Shown here piece by piece: positions 19,813-29,837 of a DNA stretch of 64,000 nt (position 1 is the stretch's first letter; each line of letters opens with the position of its first letter). The notes beneath the pieces are model-generated. The model had not been told where the DNA came from. It saw only the letters and a program-made list of their open reading frames with translations, and searched no databases. Origin of the DNA: Bombilactobacillus bombi (GTDB taxonomy: Bacteria > Bacillota > Bacilli > Lactobacillales > Lactobacillaceae); contig NZ_SCHP01000002.1 in assembly GCF_013607485.1 (NCBI RefSeq), positions 1 through 64,000 of the forward strand, read 5' to 3'. Position numbers and translations under genes: made by a program.

Positions 19813-20355
19813 CTATAAATAAACTTCAGGTTTTAAGACCCCAATGTAAGGTAAATTACGATATCGCTCTTGATAATCCATACCGTAGCCAACAATAAAT
19901 TCATCAGGACAACTCAACCCCACATAGTCCGCCTGAACGCTTTGATTACGATGAGCAGGTTTATCAACTAAGGAGACAATTTTAATGGAATTAGCCTGTC
20001 GGGTGGCGAATAAATCCATCAATGCCCGCAAGGTATTACCAGTATCAATAATATCTTCCACAAAAACAATATCACGACCCACTACCGAAACATCTAAGTC
20101 CTTAATAATTTTGACATCCCCAGAAGAAGTGGTTCCGCCATGATAACTGGAAACATCCATAAAGTCAATTTCTACGCTATCTGGTATTTGGCGGACTAAA
20201 TCAGTCAAGAATAAAATGGCACCTTTTAATAAACATACAAATAGAGGATTTTTTCCTTGATAATCTTGGGCTAATTGTTGGCCTAAGCGCTGATTAGCTG
20301 CAGCAATATCTTGGGGAGTAAATAATATTTTTTGAATATCTGATTCCATGCTCAT
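19813..20355 (-). CDS. hpt: Hypoxanthine phosphoribosyltransferase
   Basis: Salvages hypoxanthine and guanine to IMP and GMP using PRPP. The PRPP-binding loop is VFVEDIIDTGNTL. I chose ATG 20355 (MSMESDIQKILFTPQDI, 180 residues) because GGAGA precedes it and this is the family length; an upstream in-frame start would run 75 bp into tilS. The ATG overlaps the tilS stop (ATGA), indicating coupling. In Bacillus, HprT also works with TilS as a regulator of ftsH; only gene order supports that here. Confidence 0.95.
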   Translation of the reverse strand: MSMESDIQKILFTPQDIAAANQRLGQQLAQDYQGKNPLFVCLLKGAILFLTDLVRQIPDSVEIDFMDVSSYHGGTTSSGDVKIIKDLDVSVVGRDIVFVEDIIDTGNTLRALMDLFATRQANSIKIVSLVDKPAHRNQSVQADYVGLSCPDEFIVGYGMDYQERYRNLPYIGVLKPEVYL

Positions 20356-21683
20356 TTTTGTTCTCCTATTATAATTTCGAATAAATACGGTGTCGGATAA
20401 ATTTGATAGCGATAAACACCCGGTACCCAAACAATTTCACCATCAAAAACTACTAACCACAGTTGATTCCGCTGCTTTTGTGGGATCTTTAAATCAATCA
20501 ACCGCTGCTTTAATTTCTGATGTTGCCCATTTAACAAGCGGATCCGATCTCCCGGCCGTCGAGGGCGCACAATTATTTGTCGGGGTAAATGTTCGAAATA
20601 AAAAGTATGATTATTTTCTCGAACGGACTGTTTTATTGTAATCTTTTGTTGCTGATTTGCAAAGACCGTTTGATTTAATTTTAAATTAATTGCTGAAACT
20701 TTTTGCAATGAGTGGTCAAATTGTTGAATTATTAAAAGTTGATAACTTTTTTCTAGAATCCACTTATGAGCTAATGTTAATTGACCTTGAGCTCGATTTA
20801 ATAATTGCTCTAGTTGCTCTAGTTGCCGTGCCTGCAAATCCAATTCCAAATGGCGGTGCAAAACAGATTGAACAAATAAGACAACTGCCTGAGAGCTAAG
20901 GTGGGTTAAGGATGATAAATTAATTTTAACTGTCTTAGCTGACACAATGACAGCCTGTTGGCTTAACTGCTGAAAATAATTTTGGGTTATCTGCTGCAAT
21001 ACTTGATTTTGCTGGGCAAATACCGTCCAATGCTGCTGCAGCCGCGGATTTTCAGACTTGAGCAACGGAATCACCTGATTACGCAAACGATTGCGCAAAG
21101 TAATATCTGTAAAGTTGGTCTCATCAACTGCAAAATCAATCTGTTGACGCTGTAAATAATTAATTAACTCAGTTTTAGAAAAAGCTAATAAGGGCCGAAT
21201 AATCTCCCCCACTTGAAAAGGTCGACGAACTGCAATTCCTGTGCTTTCCCAGATACTGCCGCTGCGAATCAACTTCATTAAAATAGTTTCTATTTGGTCA
21301 TCACCTTGATGAGCTGTCACTAACTTATTTAAATGCTGTTGTTGCATAATTTGTGCAAAAAATTTATAGCGAAACTTACGTGCCTGCAATTCCATCCCCG
21401 TAATCGGAGCTGGATGCTGCCAAATTGTCGTGTAAAAAGGCAGTTGGTGTTGCTGGCAAAAATGTTGCACCAACTGTACTTCATTGACACTTTGAGCTCT
21501 CAAGTCAAAATCTACGGTAGCTACAGCTATACGAATGCCTAAAGTTGTCGGTAAATGAAGCAATAACGCCAACAATGCCATCGAATCACTGCCGCCCGAA
21601 ACAGCAACTAATACGCGGTCATTAGCTTGAAATAAATGCTGCTGCTGCACTTGCTGTATAAATTTAATTTCTGTTTGATCCAT
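20352..21683 (-). CDS. tilS: tRNA(Ile)-lysidine synthetase TilS
   Basis: Attaches lysine to C34 of the CAU-anticodon tRNA-Ile2, changing both its codon and its amino-acid identity. The PP-loop motif SGGSDS is at residues 29-34. The 443-residue length fits the long form with N-terminal ATPase and C-terminal domains (ending in VRPRRPGDRI...). Its substrate tRNA is at 13280-13353 in this window. It is rich in Gln and His, like its neighbours. It is preceded by a terminator (21701-21723), so it probably starts its own transcript. Confidence 0.95.
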   Translation of the reverse strand: MDQTEIKFIQQVQQQHLFQANDRVLVAVSGGSDSMALLALLLHLPTTLGIRIAVATVDFDLRAQSVNEVQLVQHFCQQHQLPFYTTIWQHPAPITGMELQARKFRYKFFAQIMQQQHLNKLVTAHQGDDQIETILMKLIRSGSIWESTGIAVRRPFQVGEIIRPLLAFSKTELINYLQRQQIDFAVDETNFTDITLRNRLRNQVIPLLKSENPRLQQHWTVFAQQNQVLQQITQNYFQQLSQQAVIVSAKTVKINLSSLTHLSSQAVVLFVQSVLHRHLELDLQARQLEQLEQLLNRAQGQLTLAHKWILEKSYQLLIIQQFDHSLQKVSAINLKLNQTVFANQQQKITIKQSVRENNHTFYFEHLPRQIIVRPRRPGDRIRLLNGQHQKLKQRLIDLKIPQKQRNQLWLVVFDGEIVWVPGVYRYQIYPTPYLFEIIIGEQK

Positions 21684-21700
21684 ATTAAATTATAATAAAA

Positions 21701-21723
21701 AGGTTCGAGCTTAACTCGAACCT
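21701..21723. terminator. Intrinsic terminator after the S1-domain gene
   Basis: AGGTTCGAG (21701-21709) pairs with CTCGAACCT (21715-21723); on the minus strand TTTTATTATAAT follows. The stem includes part of the stop codon of the S1-domain gene. Confidence 0.8.
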
Positions 21724-22132
21724 AACCGCGACGACCGCCACGGCCACCTCTTTTTCCTTCAGTATTTTTCTTTAATGTAGAGAGCCGATCTTGGCTTTCT
21801 TTCATAAAATCAGCCAACAAATCATCAAAGCCTTCAGTAATTGGCTTCTTAGCTGCTGGTTTATGCTGATGGTGATTATTACTGGTGTTTTTCGAAGCTG
21901 GGGCTTGTGCTTGTTTCATAGACAAAGCAATTTTACCGTGATTATCGCCCACTACTACCGCAGTAATAATATCACCCACCTTTAACTTATCGTGGATATC
22001 TTTAACATAGTCATTAGAAATCTGGCTAATGTGTACCAGACCGCTTTGACCATTACCAATATCAACAAAAGCCCCGAAATCTTTTATTCCGGTAACTTTA
22101 CCTGTTACTTTTGTTCCTACTGATACGGTCAT
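21722..22132 (-). CDS. S1-domain RNA-binding protein (YabR-like)
   Basis: A 136-residue protein with one S1 domain (about 1-70, GTKVTGKVTGIKDFGAFVDIGNGQSGLVHISQI) and a charged tail ending in an RG-rich stretch (KRGGRGGRRG). YabR-type proteins bind RNA or ribosomes; the exact role is unclear. It sits 17 bp after divIC, in the conserved yabR position before tilS. The ATG follows AAGGAG. Confidence 0.9.
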   Translation of the reverse strand: MTVSVGTKVTGKVTGIKDFGAFVDIGNGQSGLVHISQISNDYVKDIHDKLKVGDIITAVVVGDNHGKIALSMKQAQAPASKNTSNNHHQHKPAAKKPITEGFDDLLADFMKESQDRLSTLKKNTEGKRGGRGGRRG

Positions 22133-22149
22133 ATTACTTACCTTACTCC

Positions 22150-22542
22150 TTAAAAATTAAGATTTTTGTTTGACTCATTCGGTATATTATAAATAATTTC
22201 ACCATCATGCGAATAATTAAAACGATAACGGATTAAATTATCTAAATATTCTGGATCGTGTAGTTGGTGGATCTGATTGCGCAAATCCGTCCGCTGAGCT
22301 CGTGCTTGACGCAATTTGTGATGTTGTTGAACTAATTGAGTACGGGTTTGTGCATTAATCTGGTGAGCTTGATAAAGCTGTGAACCTAACAAAGCTGCCA
22401 CCCCACCTAAAACTAAAAACAGAGCACTTAGTCGCCGCTGATGTACTTGACGCACTCGTTGTTTAAACTTTTTTTCAGCAGATAAATCATTATTATTTAT
22501 ATTTATCGAACGGACATTGTTTAAACGCTGAACTTGTGGCAA
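22150..22542 (-). CDS. divIC: Septum formation initiator DivIC (FtsB-like)
   Basis: A 130-residue bitopic membrane protein with a basic cytoplasmic N-terminus, one membrane helix (about 39-58, ALFLVLGGVAALLGSQLY) and an extracellular coiled coil (60-100), the layout of DivIC/FtsB cell-division proteins that bind FtsL and DivIB. It starts with TTG at 22542, supported by GAGGGGGG seven bases upstream. Placement between rqcP and the S1-domain gene is the conserved position of divIC. Confidence 0.88.
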   Translation of the reverse strand: MPQVQRLNNVRSININNNDLSAEKKFKQRVRQVHQRRLSALFLVLGGVAALLGSQLYQAHQINAQTRTQLVQQHHKLRQARAQRTDLRNQIHQLHDPEYLDNLIRYRFNYSHDGEIIYNIPNESNKNLNF

Positions 22543-22627
22543 CTTTATCCCCCCTCAAAAAGCTCCTAAGTTGAGTATAACAACAACAATATTAGCTGTC
22601 CAGGGTATATTGGGGTATTTACAGCGA

Positions 22628-22870
22628 TTAATCTAGATTTTTATACATATCAGCAGCCGCGGCTTTTTTAACATTTTCCGCAACTTGCAAAACTTCTACA
22701 TTCACTGTTTTATCACCATAATGGATAGTAATCCGATCACCAACTTGCACATCGGTAGAAGACTTAGCCACTTTATTGTTAATTTCAATTCGCCCTTTAT
22801 CAGCAATTTCTTTGGCTAATGTTCTTCTTTTTACTAATCTTGAAATTTTTAGATATTTATCTAAACGCAT
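22628..22870 (-). CDS. rqcP: RqcP, S4-domain ribosome quality control protein
   Basis: An 80-residue S4-domain protein (MRLDKYLKISRLVKRRTLAKEIADKGRI) of the YabO/Hsp15 family. RqcP acts with RqcH in C-terminal alanine tailing of stalled nascent chains on 50S subunits. The start overlaps the end of the upstream flippase gene by 14 bp. Gene order mfd-yabM-yabN/O-divIC supports the assignment. Confidence 0.92.
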   Translation of the reverse strand: MRLDKYLKISRLVKRRTLAKEIADKGRIEINNKVAKSSTDVQVGDRITIHYGDKTVNVEVLQVAENVKKAAAADMYKNLD

Positions 22871-24401
22871 TATGTTCTCCTAATTTATTTAAAATCCAAT
22901 TACCGCCGGGAATTAAACGCCATTCCTGCAAAGTAAACAATTGCCATCGATAACTTAAAATTACCACAAAACCTACTGCTAATGCAATACTAATCAGCAC
23001 TTCCCAAATTGATGTAAGCCGCTGCAGCGGTTCAATCAACCGCCAGCAATAATTCATTCCCCAAACTAAAACTGCTAATGCAACCAATAATTTACTTAGT
23101 TTTAAGAGAAAATGATTTGCGAATAAACACTCTCGCAATAAGGGCGGAGAATTATAATGGATTCCCACTGCTAGAACTATACTGGCAATTAAAGTGGATA
23201 AACTGGCTCCTAGTGTTCCATAGGTTTCAATCAGCCAGCAATTGCCAACTCCTTTTACAATTAAGGCAAACACTAAAATACTAAAATTTAATTTTTGTTG
23301 ATGTTGGGCCTGCATAATTGTATTAGTAATTACCGCATAAGCAATAAAAATTACTGCTAAAACATAAATAGAAAGTGTTCCACTTAACTGGGCATCTTTA
23401 AACAAAAAAGTGTTAATCTGGGGCATTAAAGTAGCCATTCCCACCGCACAACAAGCTGCTAATGCTAATGCTACATGCAAAATTTGGCTGATAAGCGGCC
23501 ACTGCTGAGAAGGTTTTTTATCAACTAGTTGGGGCAAAATTGAAGTAGCAAAAGCCACAGCTATTACAATTCCTAATTGCGCGAGCGGTTGGGCCCGATC
23601 GTAAATCCCCTTTAATATTTGTGGGTGAGGCCAATGATAATGAATAAGCAGTTGAACCATAGTAAACGAATCAATTGTTTGCAATAAAACTAAAAGTGCT
23701 CCAAATAAACTCAACAATAAGCCGTCAGTTAAAAAACGTCTTCCTAGTTGATACCAAGTATCTATAGTGACAGGAAAATTATCAGCCGGAGGAAGATGAA
23801 AACTTAGTAAAATAATAATTGCCATTACAGCCGCAATCGTCGCTCCCGCATGGGCCCAAGTACCCATTTTGTAGTAATCTGCACGCCAGACAATTGCAGC
23901 AGTAATAATAATACCTACTCGAATAATCTGTTCCATTACTTGCGAGATTGCCGTCGGCAACATTTGCAGATGGCCTTGATAAATACCGCGATAAACTGCT
24001 TCAATTGGTGCTAATAAATAAAATCCTGCTAAAACTAAAATTAAGGGTGCTAAACGCCTATCGCCCATCAAAATTGCTAATTGCGTTGCATTAACTCCCA
24101 ATAATAGAGCACCCACTACACCTAATAGGAAAGCTGCTCTTACTAAAAGCCGCTGACTTATGAATGGATGCTTTTTATTTTCCGCTATTATCTGTGAAAC
24201 AAACATTGGTAAACCTGTTAAAGCCACAGCAGTACATAATCCATAAAGCGGATACACTTGCTGATAAACGAAAAAGCCCCGATTACCAACAAGATTTTGT
24301 AAGGGTACTCGATAAAAAGCACTTAACACTTTCGTAATTAAAGAAGAGGCTGACAATATCCAGGTTTGCTGAAATAAAAATTGGCTTTTTTGTTTTGTCA
24401 T
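22857..24401 (-). CDS. Lipid flippase-like membrane protein of the SpoVB/MurJ (MOP) family
   Basis: A 514-residue polytopic protein with about 14 predicted membrane segments. The N-terminus (FQQTWILSASSLITKVLSAFYRVPL) is typical of SpoVB/YabM/YtgP-type members of the MOP exporter superfamily that flip lipid-linked cell-wall precursors. The start overlaps the mfd stop by 4 bp (ATGA). The actual substrate cannot be told from sequence; a second family member elsewhere could be the main lipid II flippase. Confidence 0.88.
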   Translation of the reverse strand: MTKQKSQFLFQQTWILSASSLITKVLSAFYRVPLQNLVGNRGFFVYQQVYPLYGLCTAVALTGLPMFVSQIIAENKKHPFISQRLLVRAAFLLGVVGALLLGVNATQLAILMGDRRLAPLILVLAGFYLLAPIEAVYRGIYQGHLQMLPTAISQVMEQIIRVGIIITAAIVWRADYYKMGTWAHAGATIAAVMAIIILLSFHLPPADNFPVTIDTWYQLGRRFLTDGLLLSLFGALLVLLQTIDSFTMVQLLIHYHWPHPQILKGIYDRAQPLAQLGIVIAVAFATSILPQLVDKKPSQQWPLISQILHVALALAACCAVGMATLMPQINTFLFKDAQLSGTLSIYVLAVIFIAYAVITNTIMQAQHQQKLNFSILVFALIVKGVGNCWLIETYGTLGASLSTLIASIVLAVGIHYNSPPLLRECLFANHFLLKLSKLLVALAVLVWGMNYCWRLIEPLQRLTSIWEVLISIALAVGFVVILSYRWQLFTLQEWRLIPGGNWILNKLGEHNAFR

Positions 24402-27400
24402 AAGCTACCGTTTTTAACCTTCAGCAAAGCGGCTTGAGCCCAATGCTCTAGTACCTTATTGAGCTGTTGTAAATAATCTTTTTGCTCTTCTGGATCAAAT
24501 GTAATAATGAAGTAGCCATGCTCATTAGCCACTTGGGCTTTCATAGAAGTTAACGATAAATCTTGGAAAATTTGTTCGCCCGATAAATATTTATTGGCTT
24601 GTGGGCTAAAGGTTAGCTGCAATTTTTGCCCTTGTTGTTTAATTTTGTCAATTAGTGCTTGGTCTGCTAATAACTTCAATCTAGTTAAAATTAAAAGATT
24701 TTTCACTTCTATTGGATATTTGCCAAAACGATCATGAAATTCCTGCTGTAAATCCATCAATTCGTCTACAGAATGCACTTGACGCAAACGTTTATACATT
24801 TCAATTTTTTGGCGCTCATCAGTAATGTAACTAGCAGGAATATATGCTTCTAGATTTAATTGAACTTGCGCATCAGTTTGGGGATGCTGTTGTTTTTGAC
24901 CCCGTTTTTTATCCACAGCTTCTGCCAGCATTTGAGTATACAAGTCATAACCGACAGAATCAATAAAGCCGTGCTGCTGTTTGCCTAAAAGATTCCCAGC
25001 ACCGCGAATTGCTAAATCACGCATAGCAATTTTAAATCCGGAGCCTAATTCCGTGAAGTTTTTAACGGCTTCTAAGCGCTTTTCTCCAACTTCACTAAGT
25101 GTCTTATCTTTGCGATACATAAAATAAGCGTAAGCTACACGGCTGGAACGGCCCACTCGCCCTCTTAATTGATAAAGCTGTGATAAACCATATCGATCGG
25201 CATTTTCTACAATAAGGGTGTTAGCATTAGAAATATCTACACCCGTTTCAATAATGGTAGTGGTAACTAAAACATCGTAATCGCCATTTAAAAAATCACT
25301 CATGACTCCTTCTAATTGAGCTTGGGTCATTTTACCATGAGCAACCGCAATATGGGCATCAGGTACCAGTGAAGCCAACAAATTAGCAGTTTGTTCAATG
25401 TCCTCTACCCGATTATGCAAATAAAAAACTTGGCCGTTACGATTTAATTCCCGTTCAATGGCACTGCGAACTACATCATAATTTTGCTCCATTACAAAAG
25501 TTTGAATAGGATAGCGATTGGGGGGAGCTGTCTCAATAACCGATAGATCCCGGACACCAATCATGGACATATTTAAAGTCCGTGGTATTGGCGTAGCTGT
25601 CAAGGTCAAGACATCAATTTGAGATTTTAATTGTTTTAGACGTTCTTTATGTTTAACTCCAAAACGCTGTTCTTCATCAACAACCAGCAATCCTAGATCC
25701 AAAAATTTCACATCTTTAGATAATAATCGATGAGTTCCAACTACGATATCGATTTTTCCCGTTTCTAATCCCTTTTTAACTTCCCGCTGTTGAGCCGGTG
25801 ATTGAAAACGAGTCAGAATTGCTGCTTCGACAGGAAAACCAGCAAAACGCTCTTGCATCGTTTGAAAGTGTTGCTGGGCTAAAATCGTCGTAGGAGCCAA
25901 AAAGGCAACTTGCTTGCCGTCATTAATAGCTTTAAAAGCTGCTCGTAAGGCGACTTCAGTTTTGCCAAAGCCCACATCACCAACCAATAAACGATCCATT
26001 GGGTGAGGGCTTTGCATGTCACGCTTAACTTCAGCAATACTGCGGGTTTGATCAGGGGTTTCCACATAAGGAAATTGCGCTTCAAATTGATTTTGTAAAT
26101 CATCATCCTCAGAAAAAGCATATCCTTTTTCTGCTTCACGTTTAGCGTACAACTGTATTAACTCATCAGCAATATCTTCAATATTTTTCTGAACTCGCTG
26201 TTTGGTCTTATGCCACTCTGTGCCCCCTAATTTATTTAATTTGGGAGCTTTACCTTGAGCCGAGACATATTTTTGTACCATATCTAATTGCGTGACTGGA
26301 ATAAATAACTGACCTTGGTCACGATATTGAATTGTAATATAGTCTTGATGTTTGCCGTCAACTTCTAAAGTTTTAATCCCTAAAAATCGTCCAATACCAT
26401 GATTAACGTGTACTACATAATCACCAGGCTTTAAGTCCGTATAACTCTTTAAGCGTTCGGCATTATTCATGTTCGTTCGCGTATGGCGTTTTTTAGGTTG
26501 TTTATTAAAGAGTTCTTTTTCAGTAATTACAACTAAACGTTCATCTGCCAATTCAAAACCCGTGTGCAAACCACCAGTTACTAATTGAGTTTGGCCGCTC
26601 TTAATATCTGTTAAGCTGCTAGTAATCGCCTCAATACCAAAATCGGCTAAGGTTTGCTGCATTTTTTGCAAACGGGCTGGTGCACTAATCAAAAGAACAA
26701 TTGTTGACTGCTGTTTTTGCCAGCGCTCAATTTCTACTTTTAAAAGGGGCAAATTACTAAAAAATTGCTGAACTGAACGACTTGTAACATTCAACAACTG
26801 CTGCAAGCGTAAATGTTTAGTATTTCGCTGAAATATTGATAAAAAGACTTGGCTTTGCGGAATTGCTGCTAAGGCTTGTGCTAAAGTCCAACGAAAGGAC
26901 AAATCCGGTAATAGTTTGCCAGTTTCAAACTGGCCACTAAACCAAGCCGAGTTTTCCTCTTCATTAGCCCGATCTTGTTCTTGAATGCGATCATAATCAT
27001 CAAAAACCACACTACCCTGGTCGAAAAGATAATCAGTTAAATGGGCCGGCTGCTCATACAAAAAACTAACATAGGAGGCAAGATTATCAATCCGCTGGCC
27101 AGCCAAAAAACTATCAATATCCGCTTGATAATTATTTTGCAAAGCTTGGACAATTTGTTGGTCTTTGACTTTTTTTAAATGTGCTTGTAAATGCTGTTGT
27201 ACTTTTTTACCCACAACCTGTAAATTTTCTGGGCTAATAATCTGATCACTAGCAGGACCTACAGAAATTTGGGTAACCTCATCTTGACTACGTTGAGTGT
27301 CTGGATCAAGGCTGTGGATTGCTTCAATTTCATCACCAAAAAAATCTAAGCGCCACGGATGTTCACTAGTTAAAGGATATATATCAAAAATATCACCTCT

Positions 27401-27922
27401 AATAGCGAATTCTCCCGGACTCGAAACTAAAGAATCACGCCGATAACCCATAGTTATCAGTTGTTGAGGCAGTTGTTGCAAGGAATAATCTTGGCCAACT
27501 TGAAAACGTAAATGATTTTGATCAAAGCTCGCTGCTGGTGGCAAAAAATACTCTAAGCCAGCTACAGAAGTTATAACAATTCCAGGCTGCTCTTGCCGCA
27601 AAAAATCCAGAGCTCGTAATCGCTGACTAAGGGACTCAGGCGAACTAACAGCAATTTGAGTAGCGATCGAAGCTTCTAATAAAAAAAGCTGCACTTGCGA
27701 ATTAGGCAAAAGCTGCTCTAAGTCATCAGCCAGCTGAGTAGCATGATAAGAATCTGGTTCTATAACTAAAACGGGTTGTTGCTTTCTAATCACTAAATCC
27801 GCTAAGAATAATGTTTTTGCCGATCCAGTTAAGCCTGTCAACATCTGCTTAGTATTTGGCGCTAGCTGTTGAATAAAAGTTTGCAGCTGCTTATTTTGGT
27901 TTAAACAATCAATTAATTGCAA
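24398..27922 (-). CDS. mfd: Transcription-repair coupling factor Mfd
   Basis: Superfamily 2 DNA translocase that removes stalled RNA polymerase at lesions and recruits UvrA. The 1174-residue product has the UvrB-like N-terminal region (about 1-400), the RNA-polymerase-interacting CarD-like domain (GDYVVHVNHGIGRFLGIK, about 500), the translocase core with Walker A GDVGFGKTE (about 650), DEEQRFG, the TRG motif region (RGRVGRSSRVAYAYF), and the C-terminal UvrA-binding domain. The length is normal. It follows pth after 14 bp. Confidence 0.97.
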   Translation of the reverse strand: MQLIDCLNQNKQLQTFIQQLAPNTKQMLTGLTGSAKTLFLADLVIRKQQPVLVIEPDSYHATQLADDLEQLLPNSQVQLFLLEASIATQIAVSSPESLSQRLRALDFLRQEQPGIVITSVAGLEYFLPPAASFDQNHLRFQVGQDYSLQQLPQQLITMGYRRDSLVSSPGEFAIRGDIFDIYPLTSEHPWRLDFFGDEIEAIHSLDPDTQRSQDEVTQISVGPASDQIISPENLQVVGKKVQQHLQAHLKKVKDQQIVQALQNNYQADIDSFLAGQRIDNLASYVSFLYEQPAHLTDYLFDQGSVVFDDYDRIQEQDRANEEENSAWFSGQFETGKLLPDLSFRWTLAQALAAIPQSQVFLSIFQRNTKHLRLQQLLNVTSRSVQQFFSNLPLLKVEIERWQKQQSTIVLLISAPARLQKMQQTLADFGIEAITSSLTDIKSGQTQLVTGGLHTGFELADERLVVITEKELFNKQPKKRHTRTNMNNAERLKSYTDLKPGDYVVHVNHGIGRFLGIKTLEVDGKHQDYITIQYRDQGQLFIPVTQLDMVQKYVSAQGKAPKLNKLGGTEWHKTKQRVQKNIEDIADELIQLYAKREAEKGYAFSEDDDLQNQFEAQFPYVETPDQTRSIAEVKRDMQSPHPMDRLLVGDVGFGKTEVALRAAFKAINDGKQVAFLAPTTILAQQHFQTMQERFAGFPVEAAILTRFQSPAQQREVKKGLETGKIDIVVGTHRLLSKDVKFLDLGLLVVDEEQRFGVKHKERLKQLKSQIDVLTLTATPIPRTLNMSMIGVRDLSVIETAPPNRYPIQTFVMEQNYDVVRSAIERELNRNGQVFYLHNRVEDIEQTANLLASLVPDAHIAVAHGKMTQAQLEGVMSDFLNGDYDVLVTTTIIETGVDISNANTLIVENADRYGLSQLYQLRGRVGRSSRVAYAYFMYRKDKTLSEVGEKRLEAVKNFTELGSGFKIAMRDLAIRGAGNLLGKQQHGFIDSVGYDLYTQMLAEAVDKKRGQKQQHPQTDAQVQLNLEAYIPASYITDERQKIEMYKRLRQVHSVDELMDLQQEFHDRFGKYPIEVKNLLILTRLKLLADQALIDKIKQQGQKLQLTFSPQANKYLSGEQIFQDLSLTSMKAQVANEHGYFIITFDPEEQKDYLQQLNKVLEHWAQAALLKVKNGSL

Positions 27923-27936
27923 TTTATCCTCCTAAA

Positions 27937-28494
27937 TTAATTGAATCGATTCATGGTTTGAGCAAAATCATTATTTTCAACCCAATCTTCAACAGCTGAA
28001 GCTGCTTGATCAATACCGCTTAAGGCTAACGGTTGTTCGGTTGAATTAAAGGGAGTCAATACCCAATTAACTACTTGCTTTCTAGCAGGATGGCCAATGC
28101 CAATTTTGACACGTTTAAAAGTATCACTGCCTAAAGCAGCAATAATACTTTTTAATCCGTTATGCCCTCCAGCAGATCCCTTTTGGCGTAATCTAATTTT
28201 TCCAATGGGCAAATCTAAATCATCGTGAATAATTAGAATTTCTGCTGGTTGGATCTGATAATAACTCATGAGCATTTTAACTGCATAACCAGAATTATTC
28301 ATAAACGTTAAGGGCTTTACTAAATAGATAGTTTCACCTTGATATTTAAAACGAACGTCTAATGCAGAGAACTCTTCTTTCTTAAGCTCAACTTGATAAT
28401 GCTGGGCTAATTGATCAATTGTCATAAAACCCATGTTATGTTTTGTATGGTCATAACTTTGACCTGGGTTACCTAATCCAAAAATTGCTTTCAT
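27937..28494 (-). CDS. pth: Peptidyl-tRNA hydrolase
   Basis: Releases peptides from prematurely dropped peptidyl-tRNA. A 185-residue protein with the signature GLGNPGQSYDHTKHNMGF; the catalytic His is H19, with Asn and Asp partners in FMNNSGYAV and IIHDDLDLPIGKIRLR. It is the first gene of the pth-mfd-flippase-rqcP-divIC-S1 operon, as in most lactobacilli. Confidence 0.96.
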   Translation of the reverse strand: MKAIFGLGNPGQSYDHTKHNMGFMTIDQLAQHYQVELKKEEFSALDVRFKYQGETIYLVKPLTFMNNSGYAVKMLMSYYQIQPAEILIIHDDLDLPIGKIRLRQKGSAGGHNGLKSIIAALGSDTFKRVKIGIGHPARKQVVNWVLTPFNSTEQPLALSGIDQAASAVEDWVENNDFAQTMNRFN

Positions 28495-28622
28495 TAAAGT
28501 ATCATCTCATTATTTAATTTTTATAAATTACTAGTATTTAAACTACTAATGCTTATTATACTAAATTATCGCTTGTCGATTATAACACAATTTCTAATCA
28601 AAATAGAATATAAGTCATATAT

Positions 28623-28640
28623 TTGTGAAAATTTTCGCAA
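28623..28640. promoter_or_regulatory. Candidate Rex operator upstream of ldh
   Basis: TTGTGAAAATTTTCGCAA fits the Rex redox-repressor consensus (TTGTGA, six A/T, TCACAA) with one mismatch. It is 110 bp before ldh. Rex senses the NADH/NAD ratio and is known to control ldh in Gram-positive bacteria. Confidence 0.65.
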
Positions 28641-28663
28641 ATATAATTGAAATTTTCAAATAA

Positions 28664-28677
28664 ATAAAGCGTTTCCA
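28664..28677. promoter_or_regulatory. Candidate cre site (CcpA) upstream of ldh
   Basis: ATAAAGCGTTTCCA; the reverse strand TGGAAACGCTTTAT closely fits the cre consensus. CcpA activation or repression of ldh by sugar supply is known in lactic acid bacteria. Confidence 0.6.
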
Positions 28678-28704
28678 CTATCTTATTTAAATAATCCATG
28701 ATAA

Positions 28705-29721
<1,017 letters not shown>

Positions 29722-29771
29722 TCACTAATAAATCTTAAAATCAATTCTTAAATAAATATTTTACCTTCAAT

Positions 29772-29816
29772 AAAACAGGTGCTGGAACACATAATGTTCC
29801 AGCACCTGTTTTTATT
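29772..29816. terminator. Bidirectional terminator after ldh
   Basis: An 18-bp perfect stem (AAAACAGGTGCTGGAACA with its complement, five-base loop) flanked by A and T runs separates the convergent ldh and MFS genes. Confidence 0.93.
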
Positions 29817-29837
29817 AAGCAGCCTAAATTACAATGC

